Translations under genes and position numbers: made by a program
Shown here: one piece after another, positions 1 through 8,878 of the stretch
Numbering within the stretch: position 1 is the stretch's first letter
Layout: every line of letters starts with the position of its first letter
Notes under the pieces: generated by a model
What the model was told of the DNA's origin: nothing
Database searches by the model: none
Seen by the model: the letters and a program-made list of their open reading frames with translations, nothing else
Source of the DNA: Halisarca cf. caerulea
Lineage: Eukaryota; Porifera; Demospongiae; Chondrillida; Halisarcidae
Direction of reading: 5' to 3'
Assembly: GCA_963170055.1 (NCBI GenBank)
Contig: CAUJGJ010000173.1
Location: 1 to 14,000, forward strand
Length of the DNA stretch: 14,000 nt

Positions 1-101
1 TAGAGGTACACATCAGGGCTGCATACACAATTAGGGGATAGGGGGCAAATTGAGATTTCTAAATTTTTGTAATATGGAAGACATTATGGGATAGCTATTT
101 T

Positions 102-113
102 TACACACACACA

Positions 114-189
<76 letters not shown>

Positions 190-192
190 ACG

Positions 193-242
<50 letters not shown>
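102..242. repeat. Interrupted (CA)n microsatellite
   Basis: This is an almost pure CA/TG dinucleotide tract with a few interruptions (a CC near 121, a CATA near 157, and GTACGCATA near 187). Open frames across it encode only Val-Cys repeats and are not genes. Bases 1-101 before it show no recognisable feature. Confidence 0.97.
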
Positions 243-243
<1 letters not shown>

Positions 244-450
244 CCAAATATACACTTACAATTTCAACAAAGGTCTTCAGAATCAGTACTTCAGTCTATA
301 TTCTGAACATGAAAAGAAAGAACAATAAACAATGAAACCACAAAAGGACACATACATACACACACACAGCCGAACCTCTTCTCTACACACCTGGTTCGGC
401 TTCAGTATGGTACTATAACCAATGTGGTGTATCAAGTGATTGCAAATAGG

Positions 451-452
<2 letters not shown>
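240..452. repeat. Tandem unit copy A (about 289 bp period)
   Basis: This stretch between two CA tracts is closely similar to 528-742. Shared blocks include ACACTTACAATTTCA, AGTCTATATTCTGAACATG and CAATGAAACCACAAAAG. Near its end a perfect 9-bp inverted repeat (368-376 with 393-401, 16-nt loop) could form a hairpin. The copies are similar but not identical, so this is an older tandem duplication of unique sequence plus CA tract. No coding potential is visible. Confidence 0.8.

Positions 453-528
<76 letters not shown>
452..528. repeat. (CA)n microsatellite
   Basis: A pure CA tract of about 38 repeats separates the two copies of the tandem unit. Its length relative to the tract at 102-242 suggests ongoing slippage. 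Confidence 0.97.
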
Positions 529-531
<3 letters not shown>

Positions 532-768
532 TCTCAATAAACACTTACAATTTCACCAAAGGCCTTCAGAAACAATGCTTTAGTCTATATTCTGAACATG
601 AAAAGCAAGAACAATAATCAATGAAACCACAAAAGCACACACACACAGTGGAACTTCTTCACTACATACCTGGTTCCACTACAGCATGCTACTATATGTT
701 GTATCAACACACACACACAAACACCATACATACTCAATACCTCACACACACACACACACACACACACC
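528..768. repeat. Tandem unit copy B with trailing (CA)n
   Basis: This is the second copy of the unit seen at 240-452, followed by a short CA tract at 742-767. The hairpin position of copy A is conserved as a position but not as sequence. Here the arms are 647-654 and 673-680 plus a possible G-U pair (655 with 672). Confidence 0.8.
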
Positions 769-809
769 AAACAACATAGATACGGGTACATAGTATACAA
801 CATCTACGC

Positions 810-1345
810 TAACATACACAAACGCGAACATATCCAAAAAAACTACTTGAAGAAATTCTTTTTCACTGAAGGCCTGCTCTCACTAAACCTCACCGAAACA
901 CTTGTCATACAAGTTCAACCGTTCGAAAACGGTTTGCTAATTCCAAACAGATCATCTCTCATCTTACCTGCCTGTTCCCAAACTTCTTTGGATTTTCCCG
1001 TTGTTTCCATACTTTCACGGTTCAAAGGTTTTCTTCTTATCCAAACATCTGCGTCCTATTCTCTGATGTGTTGAACCATAGTATCTATGGTTAGAGGACC
1101 TAAGCAAACACACATACACAAGATAACACACACGTACGCCAACATATCCACGAAAACACATTGACAAACTATTTTATTAAAAACCTGCTCATACTAAACG
1201 TCGTTAAAACACTTTCACATGAGCGTTCAAGTACTCCATAATGGTTAACTAAAAGACAAAAGGCTTTCCACACTCATCTTACCTGTTTCCGAAGCTTTCT
1301 TTAGCCTTCTCTTCGTTTTCATGGACTTCCGAGGTAGCGTAAGGT
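810..1345. repeat. Diverged tandem duplication (about 312 bp period)
   Basis: Sequence from about 828 is recognisably repeated from about 1141. Both copies start AACATATCCA, then share CCTGCTC..ACTAAAC, and end in a block around CTCATCTTACCTG (961-970 and 1273-1284). The copies have diverged by many substitutions and small gaps, so the duplication is old. On the minus strand both copies carry a splice-donor-like CAG|GTAAGATGAG at the same place. The plus-strand open frame at 847-1074 has no recognisable protein signature and crosses this repeat, so I do not call it a gene. Confidence 0.65.
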
Positions 1346-1490
1346 ACAATGTCTCAGTAAAATCATCCTTCCAACAACGTTTCCGTCCTAAATTCTTCGT
1401 CAAAGTTCTCTTCCCTGTTAGATGAGGCGGCTTAACAGCTTTTGTCAGTTTTCGAGTCCTTTCACAACTTCTAAAACGAAGACAACAACT
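1283..1490 (-). other. Possible minus-strand exon ending at a splice donor
   Basis: The minus strand is open for about 69 codons from 1490 down to 1283, and ends at CAG|GTAAGATGAG, a near-consensus donor. The encoded peptide is very basic (runs such as KTKRRLKK) and I do not recognise it. No ATG opens the frame before its last third. Joining it to the obvious downstream acceptor-like site gives a frame that soon stops. A small or decayed exon is possible, and chance is also possible. Bases 1491-1680 hold nothing else I can name. Confidence 0.2.
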
Positions 1491-1684
1491 TTAAACCAGT
1501 CGCTCTACCTCTAAAAATTGAAGGCCCACGGAAATTCTTGGAGCAAGTTGAATCTTCGTGATTAACTCTCAATCCAAATCTTTATGTCTTAAAGATTCTT
1601 CGTTGACGAAAACAGAAGCAAAGACACAAAATTCACTGAATAATACCAACGACTTCGACTACCGCCTAAAAGTCCGCCATGTTG

Positions 1685-1686
1685 TT

Positions 1687-1740
<54 letters not shown>

Positions 1741-1981
1741 GTAAGGTACCCAAATTTCGTAAAGCCCCTTAATTCGTGCATAGCCGTCAAAAAGCATTTC
1801 AACTTGAATTGAATGGGTCAGATTACTTTCTTTAGAATGCGCAGCCAAAGGTATTTGTGAATTCGACATTGCCTAAGTATTCTAACCCACTCAATTCAAG
1901 TTGAAATACTTTTTTGACAGCTATGCACGAATTAAGGGGCTTTACGAAATTTGGGTCCTTTACCTTATATATATATTGACA
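1685..1981. mobile_element. Palindromic foldback / MITE with (TA)n ends
   Basis: Arms at about 1738-1817 and 1885-1967 are reverse complements of each other over roughly 80 bp with few mismatches (shared core AAGGGGCTTTACGAAATTTG and its complement). They are separated by about 68 bp of unrelated sequence. Each arm ends in a TA run: about 24 repeats on the left (1690-1737) and about 5 on the right. TTGACA lies immediately outside both ends (1685-1690 and 1976-1981), a candidate target duplication. No transposase is encoded. The Tyr-Ile repeat frames across it are microsatellite artefacts. A non-autonomous TA-targeting element is the likeliest reading. Confidence 0.7.
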
Positions 1982-2562
1982 TCGTTCCGGACGTTCCAGA
2001 CACTTCCGGTGAAAGTAAAAACAATATAGGGCCGCCTTCTGGCAGCCCAAAAAAATTTTGGGCAACCAATTATTTAAGTTTATAGTTGCCCTGTGGGCAA
2101 CCATAAAAATATCCTTAAATTTGAGGCCTGGGTAGTTATTTCTTAATCATGCAAAATTGGTTTTTACAAGGGTCAAGTATTTTGTTAATTCCCTGAAATA
2201 CCTAGTATATTATTAAAAAAAAACTAGCTCAGATTCTCTGTATTATCAGAATTTTCCTCTTAATATTATGGTGATTCAGCTTGTGTGCGGGGGCAAACTG
2301 CCCCCACATGCAGTTCCTGTGTATATCATGCATTATTGTTATTAATATAATATATTAATATTTTGCATTTGCAATGTTAATAGAATGTTTGCTATCATTT
2401 AAGTTGTTAGATAGCTGTTAGAAAACAGTTACATTAGCATGATACACTAGAAATTTGAGTAAATAACAATTGACAGTATACTTTTGTTATGTATTACTAT
2501 GTATAGCATACATAATCTGTTTTTTCTATCAATAATAACCATTTATTTTTCCTTGTGTGTAG
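1982..2562. other. AT-rich noncoding stretch with small hairpins
   Basis: No gene is visible. It holds short perfect hairpins (GTTGCCC-TGT-GGGCAAC at about 2085-2101 and GGGGGCA-AAC-TGCCCCC at about 2288-2304) and an ETS-like ACCGGAAGT on the minus strand at 2002-2010. It ends in a polypyrimidine tract and AG acceptor at 2561-2562, so its right part is probably an intron of the following transposase gene. Confidence 0.5.
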
Positions 2563-4457
2563 GCTAATGGATTGGATGAGCGTTTTAATCAAACCATTCA
2601 GAACATGCTTGTCAAGTTCATTGATGGAAAGAAGGAGCAATGGCAGGACTACCTGGACACCTGTGTATATGCATACAATACTTCAAAACATGAATCAATG
2701 AAGATGAGTCCTTTTGAGGTTATGTTTGGCAGGTTGGGTGTTCTACCAGTTGATTTAGCACATGGTAGTAACTGTGAGGAGGAACTACTAGTGAAGAAGG
2801 AATATAACCGTGACCAAGTTTTGGAAGAGCTGGAAGAGGAACGCACGTCAAGACTAGAGGCTGTCAAGAAAAACATTGTCCTGGCTCAGAAAGCACAAAA
2901 AGAACAGTATGACCGTAAGCATAACACTGCAGAGTGTTTTCAATTGGGGTCATTAATACTGAAGAAGGATTTTTCATGAAAGAAGCGTTCAGGTGGAAAG
3001 CTTGATCCCAAGTGGGTTGGTCCATATCGTATCACACTCAGCCTTGGCAGAGGTCTTTTTAGGCTTCAGGATGTGGCCAATCTTTCAACTGTAGTTAGCA
3101 GGGTTAATGGAGTTCACCTTAAGCCCTACCATCCACCATCAAGTTCCATTAACAGTAGGACCAAACAGGATTCATTTGGTACAGGTGCTACTGGATCCAA
3201 CTGCAACAGTCCAGATACAAGATGCACATCGATAGTCTCAGAAGCAAGCACACCGTCAGCGTTATCTACAATCTCACCGTCATGTACTCCACAGACACCC
3301 ACTTCCACCATTCCAGTAAACTCAGAAGCATCTACCCCGACTAGCGCTATCATCCCTGATCAAACGCAGACTGCCTCCACCAATTTTTCTCCATCCAGCT
3401 CTACCATCCCTGCACAAAGGAAGATTGTCACCACCGAAGTTACTCCATCCACCGTTACCATCGCTATATAGAAGCAAAGCTCTAAAACTCTAGTCCCTGT
3501 GCAGACGCAGTCTGTCTCCACCAATGTACAACAACCATCTGTCATCACTTGCAAGTGTATGCAGCGTTGTGGCTCAAAAAAGTGTCCTTGCAAGAAAGGA
3601 GGAATAGCTTGCAAATTGAGGTGCCATCCTCGGAGGACGCGCTGCAATACTACTGACCAGAACAAGCAACATGGCACGACCATTGATTTGACCAACCACG
3701 ATGACTCAACAACAGAGACAGATAATTTCTGGCTGGAAATTGGTGGTACTCGTCTATCCGAGCAAGACAAAGCTGACTTCAATCCCAGGTCACATGCCTG
3801 GCTAAATGACCGTCACATGACAGCCGCGCTTACTGAAAGAACAACATCCACACATTTCGGGGTTGCAGTCACCTATCCTTCAGTGCACCCGAACATTTGA
3901 AATACACAGGAATAAGGAATTTGTGCAAGTCTTGTGAGCCACTGGGTGATGGTATCGAATATAGCCAGTCCACCAGGAGTAATTAAAGTGTATGACACTT
4001 TGCACGTACATTTGCCTAATGTAATACAGCAGGTGATTGTTGATATGTTGCTTTTTGAAGGCAAGTGCATTGTTTCTGAACATGTGCACATTCAACAGCA
4101 AGTTGGAATCAATGATTGTGGGTTATTTGCACTTGCAAATGCTACAGCATTACGTAATGGTTTGAATCCAGGATCCCTTCATTTTGCACAGAAACACATG
4201 AGACAGCATTTGAAAAACTGCTTGGAATCGAAACACCTTCTTCCCTTTCCTGGAAAGACTATTTCAGCTAGATTTCCAAGCATAGTTTCTCAAAAGAGAT
4301 TGCGCGCGTCTACTGCCTTTGTAGACAGCCATCAAACGGTCGAGATATGGTGATGTGTTCCTCCTGCGAGGAGTGGTTTCACTTGGATTGTGTGGAGGTA
4401 TCACAAGAAGCCTGTGCCAACAATGATGTACCTTGGTACTGTAAATCGTGCAAGTAG
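2563..4457 (+). pseudogene. Ginger1-like transposase 3' part: integrase-GPY-CXC-Ulp1-PHD, broken
   Basis: A spliced exon begins after the acceptor at 2561-2562, in frame 1, with ANGLDERFNQT, the stretch around the last catalytic Glu of Gypsy-type integrases. WVGPYRI near 3013 is the GPY motif. A cysteine cluster of CXC (tesmin/TSO1) type lies at 3550-3648. An Ulp1-type cysteine protease follows, with His (3940), Asp (3994), a Gln-rich oxyanion site and Cys (4117, in GINDCG). A complete PHD finger ends the protein at 4455-4457 (CLC, CSSC, FHLDC, WYCKSC) in frame 3. Integrase with GPY plus a C-terminal Ulp1 domain is the published hallmark of Ginger1 DNA transposons. In-frame stops at 2977 (TGA) and 3469 (TAG), and frameshifts near 3900, 3936 and 4290, break it. 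Exons for the zinc finger and first two catalytic Asp are not in the window. Confidence 0.85.
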
Positions 4458-4574
4458 GCAGTCTGTCGATTAACATACATGGGACCAAACAATTTAGCAA
4501 CTATTGTTATGTTACTGGAATGATTACTATTAATTTTATACTTATTGCAATAGCGCATTTAGTTAGAGCTAAGG

Positions 4575-4936
4575 ACCATCTGTGGCCTATGCCATATATT
4601 GATGGTAGTGCACGTGGGGAGTAGAGGGGGACCATCTGTGGCCGCTGTCATATGGATGGTAGTGCAGGTGGGGAGTGGGTGAGTCGAGGGGGACCATCAG
4701 TGGCCACTGTCATATTGATGGTAGTGCACGTGGGGAGTGGGGGAGTATATATATAGAGGGGGACCATCTGTGGCCACTGTCATATGGATGGTAGTGCAGG
4801 TGGGGAATGGGGGAGTCAAGGGGGACCATCTGTTGTCATATTGATGGTAGTGCAGGTGGGGAGTGGGGGAGTCAAGGGGGACCATCTGTGGCCACTGTCA
4901 TATGGATGGTAGTGCAGTTGGGGAGTGGGGGAGTTA
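4575..4936. repeat. Minisatellite, about 6 units of 56-70 bp
   Basis: Units start ACCATCTGTGGCC and continue through GATGGTAGTGCAGGTGGGGA to a G run. Six units can be lined up. One carries an internal (TA)n expansion at 4746-4755 and one lacks about 6 bp. Open frames on both strands here are repeat-encoded and not genes. The same unit recurs at 8879-9000 in the same orientation. Bases 4458-4574 before it are unremarkable AT-rich sequence. Confidence 0.93.
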
Positions 4937-4963
4937 TACACTGCCATATAGTTGCAGCTGCTC

Positions 4964-6381
4964 TGCACTACTTCAATATGACAGATCTCGAGCAAACTGG
5001 CAGACCATCCGTCAATGCTAACCAACTCCTCAACCACTCTGAGGATCCTGACTTGGCTACGAAATGGAATGTTCTGAAGAGTGTGGTTGGTGACATAATT
5101 GACAATTATGTCATTTTGAAAGATTTTGTGAAGGTTTCAGGCAATGGCCATGGGATAACACAATCGTGAGTGATTTATATAGCATGCACTGTACTTGTAT
5201 GTAATGCCTTGGCAGCTGTATGTCGCAACGCAACTCATGCAGTTCAAGCTTCACTTCATAAATTCTCAACTAGAACAAAACTCAGACTCTCTCTCTAAAA
5301 CACAAACTAAAACTGAACTTTCTAACTGTCCTTAAATATGAAAGTTTCAAATGATAAAACAATGTTAAGATGAACCATGAAAATACAGTCCATAACCTTG
5401 TATTGAAAGAACACACAACGACAAACAAGTATTGATTGACATATAGCTCGAACATAGAAACAAAAACAGGTTTGGTTCAATCACTACACACATTCTGAAG
5501 TTTCAGTTTATAAATATAGGTCACTGTGTTACATGTATACATGTATATTATACAGTTACTATAATAATGATAGCATACTGAATAATAAATATAATTATTA
5601 TGATCATATATATACTATATTATAGGTATGCAGTGGACTTGTGCTTGGAACACCAGCGGCGCATTGCTCAGGACCACAACTACACAGGAGGCAGAGATTC
5701 AGAGTCAACTCTTGGTCGCAGCATTCCTCCTGGTTATCCAGATTTGCACATTTGGAGGTGGATGAAAACATGGCTCACATGTTAGCAACGGTTGTGAAAG
5801 ACGGAGTCAACAACTATGCAAGAGCCGTGTTGACAGATGGGCTATTACTTATGGAGTACCGGGATGCAATTCGTGAGGGAGATGGCAATCGAGTTCAAAT
5901 ATGCCATAAATTCCTAATGCCATACTTTTTTGCCACCAAACACAACAAATATGCATTGGAGTGTTTTCGGTATTTATGCGCTGTAACTACCACAAGCTTT
6001 GGAGCAGAGGTGGCATCACAAGTCAAGTGGGGAAGATTTATTAATATCCATGGCAAAATTGGGCGAAATGTTCCTGCTGACTTCCACATGGAGCAGCTGA
6101 ACAAGCTACTGAAACGTCTTCTCCTTGGATTAGGGGCAAATTGCAATGAGGAGAGCATGGTAAGGATCAGTAAATGTATCAACAGGTTGCAAATAGCCAC
6201 AAATGTCCTTGATAAGAAACTTAAGCTCACACCAGACCAAACACATCACAGCAGAGCTACAACTGAAGAAGACGAGAAGCTAGTGCTACAGGAGCTGGTT
6301 CGCAAGTCATCTGTCTTTGATAGCATACCAGGACGACAGCACAGATCCTTTGTCAATATGTCAGCATCCATAAATGGATAA
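4964..6381 (+). pseudogene. DUF6589-family protein, two exons, frameshifted
   Basis: Exon 1 starts near 4964 after the likely acceptor GTTGCAG and encodes ALHYFNMTDLEQTGRPSVN onward. It ends at 5165 before GTGAGT. The intron is 5166-5625 (460 bp, ends TATTATAG). Joining restores the frame across a split Ser codon. Exon 2 then reads in frame 2 to about 5750 and in frame 1 from about 5765 to the stop at 6381, so one 1- or 2-nt indel breaks the gene. The C-terminal part matches my memory of DUF6589, with MEYRDAIREGDGNRV, NKYALE, RFINIHGKIGRN and PADFHMEQLNK. DUF6589 has no biochemically proven role. It is abundant in repeat-rich genomes and is probably transposon-derived. Exons for the N-terminal portion are not visible upstream, where the Ginger1 fragment and minisatellite lie. 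It converges on the RecQ gene, with 210 bp between stop codons. Confidence 0.75.
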
Positions 6382-6591
6382 AATAGATTCAGATAAATTC
6401 TTTGCATGGATTCAAAAGCAGAAGGAAAAGTTCATGGGAGACATGTTATATAGAGAAACACTTAAGAATCATTCATAACTTCATTGCATGAGGTAGATGT
6501 ATATATGTGTAACCCATGCAATGCAGTATAATAATAGCTAATTATGCATGAATTACATAATTATAATACTGGTAGTTATAATAAAAATACA

Positions 6592-8356
6592 TCACAAATA
6601 AAATTGGTCTATAATGTCACTTATGGCTATACCATCTGATTTGGATAGGGACGGCACTAATCCCAGGATATCACGATAAGTGAAGATTGTGTTGTGATGT
6701 GACACAATAATGTCAATTGAGGCATCTGATATTCCTGAAATCAACTCAACTGTGCTTAACCTGGAAGCCATATGATAGTGGCCATTGACCGTCAATTTCA
6801 ACAAATGAAAATCAACTAACTGAGCATGCAGTGATTTAATATTGTCACTTGAAAGGCAAGCATGGGTACAGGTTGACTCACAGTCTGGTATGGGCTGGGG
6901 TTGTGTTTCGGTTGTTTTACACGTCCCGCACTGACACTGATGGTGGCAGACATCACAACAGAGATGGTCAAAGTGAGGACGAGCAATATTAGATAATCTT
7001 GGTTCTTGAAAAGGCTCCAGTAACATTATACGACGACACTTATCCACTCTCTTACAGTATTCAAGCATTTGGTCGTCTGCAGTATTCAGTCTGGTATCCT
7101 GTCCAATATAAAGAATGGCCTTTGACTGTCCCTTATCTCGACCGCATCTGCCAACTTGCTGAACATACATTGCTATGCTTTCTGGTGGGCCCCAATGTAT
7201 AACTCGCCGAACATTGGGGCTGTCAATCCCCATCCCGAAAGCAGTGGTAGCAACTACAACCCGCAGGATGCTATCAGGCTTCACAAATGAATTGACAATT
7301 TTCGATTTCAAACCAGATTCAGTACAAGCATCATACTTCTCAACAAGCCTACCCTTTTGTTCAGGAGACTGTGTGACAACAAGTTCATCACCCAACCCAA
7401 GGATAAGTGCTCTATATATATCCACGATGTCCCGATAGGAGCGACAGTATACAATAGTTTTGTCAGTTCCAGCTCCTGAGGAGCGAAGTTCTTCCAGCAA
7501 TGGTGCCACGAGTATGCTAATACCTGTTGCATTTGTGGTAACAACTTGATAGGTTATATTCAGTTGCTTAGGCAACTTGGTGATCATATGGCAGTTTGAC
7601 ATCTCAAGGGACTTAAGTATCAATCGTCGTGTTGAGAACATTGCAGTGGCTGTGAGTGCCATGACTTGAATCCCTGTAGCAAGGGAGCGTATCCTCCCAA
7701 TATTAGCAAAATCTTTGCGGAAATCAAAGCCCCTACAATTTAAGAATGAATTAAGTTGCTGGTTACTCCATGTACATGACCAGCAGCTCAAGTTAAATCA
7801 TATTCTGTATTACTATTACATATCCATTCAGAGCAACTCACCAGTCATTTATGCAATGGGCCTCATCCACTGCTATGCCCACCAATGCCTTTAAAACACT
7901 ATCCTCACATAACAGTTCTCGAAATAGCTGTAGACCCAGTGTTTCTGGGCTCATGAAAACCAGTCTGTACTCTCCGTGTTTGATCGACTGCACCTCTTCC
8001 AATTCTCCAAACCTGCTCAATACTACACTTGGCAAGCCGAGAGCTTGGAAACGAGTAACTTCGTCTTGCATTAAGCTAACAAGAGGTGATACAACAAACA
8101 TGACGCTTCGATGAGGAGATTCGATGTTCAGAGCAATCTTTAACAGTTCTACCACCTTGGGGACGAGAGCGAAACAGAGCGACTTGCCGCTACCAGTCGG
8201 CAGCGAAACGAAGACATCTCTCCCCGACAGAAAGGCTGTGATGGCTTCGTGCTGATCATCTGTTAGCTTAGTAAATCCAAGGCTGTTGACCGAACTTGAC
8301 AGAATTTCCTCGTAGCGGCTCACTTCTACCGTGCGTTGCAACAGAGGAATCTCCAT
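6592..8356 (-). CDS. RecQ-like DNA helicase, two exons, intact
   Basis: A superfamily 2, 3'-to-5' DNA helicase of RecQ type, about 551 residues. Exon 1 is 8356-7842 and exon 2 is 7732-6592. The 109-bp intron begins GTGAGT and ends TTGTAG, and splicing restores ..CINDW-GFDFRKDF, the normal RecQ order after motif II. Visible motifs: Gln35 of motif 0, Walker A LPTGSGKS (Lys58), DEAH (164-167), ALTATA (197-202), VYCRS, AFGMGID (about 336-342) and QQVGRCGRD with the arginine finger (363-371). A RecQ zinc-binding region follows (CRRIMLLEPF, then HLCCDVC near 429-434). The last 100 or so residues match no HRDC domain I can see. The ATG at 8356 is the first in frame and leaves a complete N-terminal lobe. 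It carries no stops or frameshifts, unlike its neighbours. A host RecQ paralogue is possible, but its small size and company favour a transposon-type helicase. Confidence 0.9.
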
Positions 8357-8393
8357 GATCGTTGGGCACTGTCATGTGCTAACATGTGACTTT

Positions 8394-8420
8394 TTAGGGG
8401 CTGCCGCAGGCAGCCCCTAA
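8394..8420. repeat. Perfect 12-bp hairpin upstream of RecQ
   Basis: TTAGGGGCTGCC and GGCAGCCCCTAA flank a GCA loop. It lies 38 bp upstream of the helicase start codon and 10 bp outside the left inverted repeat. The GGCAGCCCC core also occurs inside both inverted repeats (about 8704 and 13711). Confidence 0.85.
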
Positions 8421-8430
8421 ATTGTTTTCA

Positions 8431-8738
8431 TTTGGACTTCCGGTGTGTAACGCTCGTCCGATATATATATATATATATAATATGGATTTGAAGAAAAGTC
8501 TTATAATAGAGAATTTATATAATAGTAATAGAGAAGTATGAGTTTATACAGGAATGAGTTATAGGAATTGTTTTGAAAACAATTGCCAAATATGGCAATT
8601 GTTTTCAAAACAATCGTCCAGTTACAATAAACAGTATGTTCAATGAATGTTCAGCTGTACACTTACACTCCAATGCTTTGCAAGTGATTCGAGTGCGTGG
8701 GGCGGCAGCCCCCACGAGTTTTTAACTCGAATTACTTG
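8431..8738 (+). repeat. Left copy of large inverted repeat
   Basis: This 308-bp sequence is the reverse complement of 13681-14000. By eye there are about seven substitutions outside an (AT)n tract that is longer in the right copy. Order of parts: TTTGGACTTCCGGTGTG, an AT run (8460-8480), an AT-rich block, a 22-bp-arm palindrome (8567-8614), a unique block, then a hairpin CGTGGGG..CCCCACG, ending ATTACTTG. TTCATT occurs directly at its outer edge (8427-8432) and again at its inner edge (8739-8744). The homology cannot be followed beyond 8431 because the right copy meets the window end. Confidence 0.95.
8436..8444 (-). promoter_or_regulatory. ETS-like site ACCGGAAGT upstream of RecQ
   Basis: On the minus strand ACACCGGAAGT lies about 80 bp before the helicase start codon, pointing toward it, within the outer edge of the inverted repeat. 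ACCGGAAGT is the consensus bound by metazoan ETS factors and is common in TATA-less promoters. The mirror copy is at 13987-13995. A regulatory role is inferred only. Confidence 0.35.
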
Positions 8739-8845
8739 TTCATTAATATTCTTAATTCTGCAATCTGATTGGTTTCCGCGAATCAGCGGATTTGAGCCAA
8801 GAAATGAGGCAATAGACACCAGACTCACCTTCTCGCCCAAATAAA

Positions 8846-8861
8846 ATGGCGGGCGGAAGTG
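8846..8861 (+). promoter_or_regulatory. YY1-like ATGGCGGG fused to ETS-like GCGGAAGTG
   Basis: AAAATGGCGGGCGGAAGTG places two classic animal core-promoter motifs back to back in an otherwise noncoding stretch (8739-8878). On the minus strand an AAG|GTGAGT donor-like site follows at about 8828. No downstream exon can be assigned, so this is a candidate promoter only. Confidence 0.3.
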
Positions 8862-8878
8862 GGTCTGGGTACGAGACT

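Noticed and set aside
31..255. Open frames encoding Val-Cys repeats
   Set aside because: They are translations of the (CA)n microsatellite, with no other protein signal.
102..768. CRISPR array
   Set aside because: The repeats are dinucleotide tracts and two long units, with no short regular repeats and unique spacers, in a eukaryotic setting.
847..1074. 75-codon plus-strand frame
   Set aside because: It lies in the diverged tandem duplication, is not preserved in the second copy, and opposes a donor-like site.
1558..1869. Open frames with Tyr-Ile repeats on both strands
   Set aside because: They cross the (TA)n run and the foldback arms and have no independent coding evidence.
2563..3200. 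Gypsy LTR retrotransposon integrase
   Set aside because: No reverse transcriptase, protease or LTR is visible, and CXC, Ulp1 and PHD follow the GPY motif, so a Ginger1-type DNA transposon fits better.
4697..4963. Gly/Trp- and Thr/His-rich frames on both strands
   Set aside because: Encoded by minisatellite units. The plus-strand frame runs by chance into the DUF6589 exon, which I start at about 4964.
8394..8420. Intrinsic (bacterial-type) terminator
   Set aside because: The stem is followed by AAATTG rather than a T run on the plus strand, and the surrounding genes are spliced and eukaryotic. The minus-strand T-poor context does not fit either.
8640..8844. Frames on both strands across the inner part of the left repeat
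   Set aside because: They cross the repeat border and palindromic hairpin and show no recognisable protein family.
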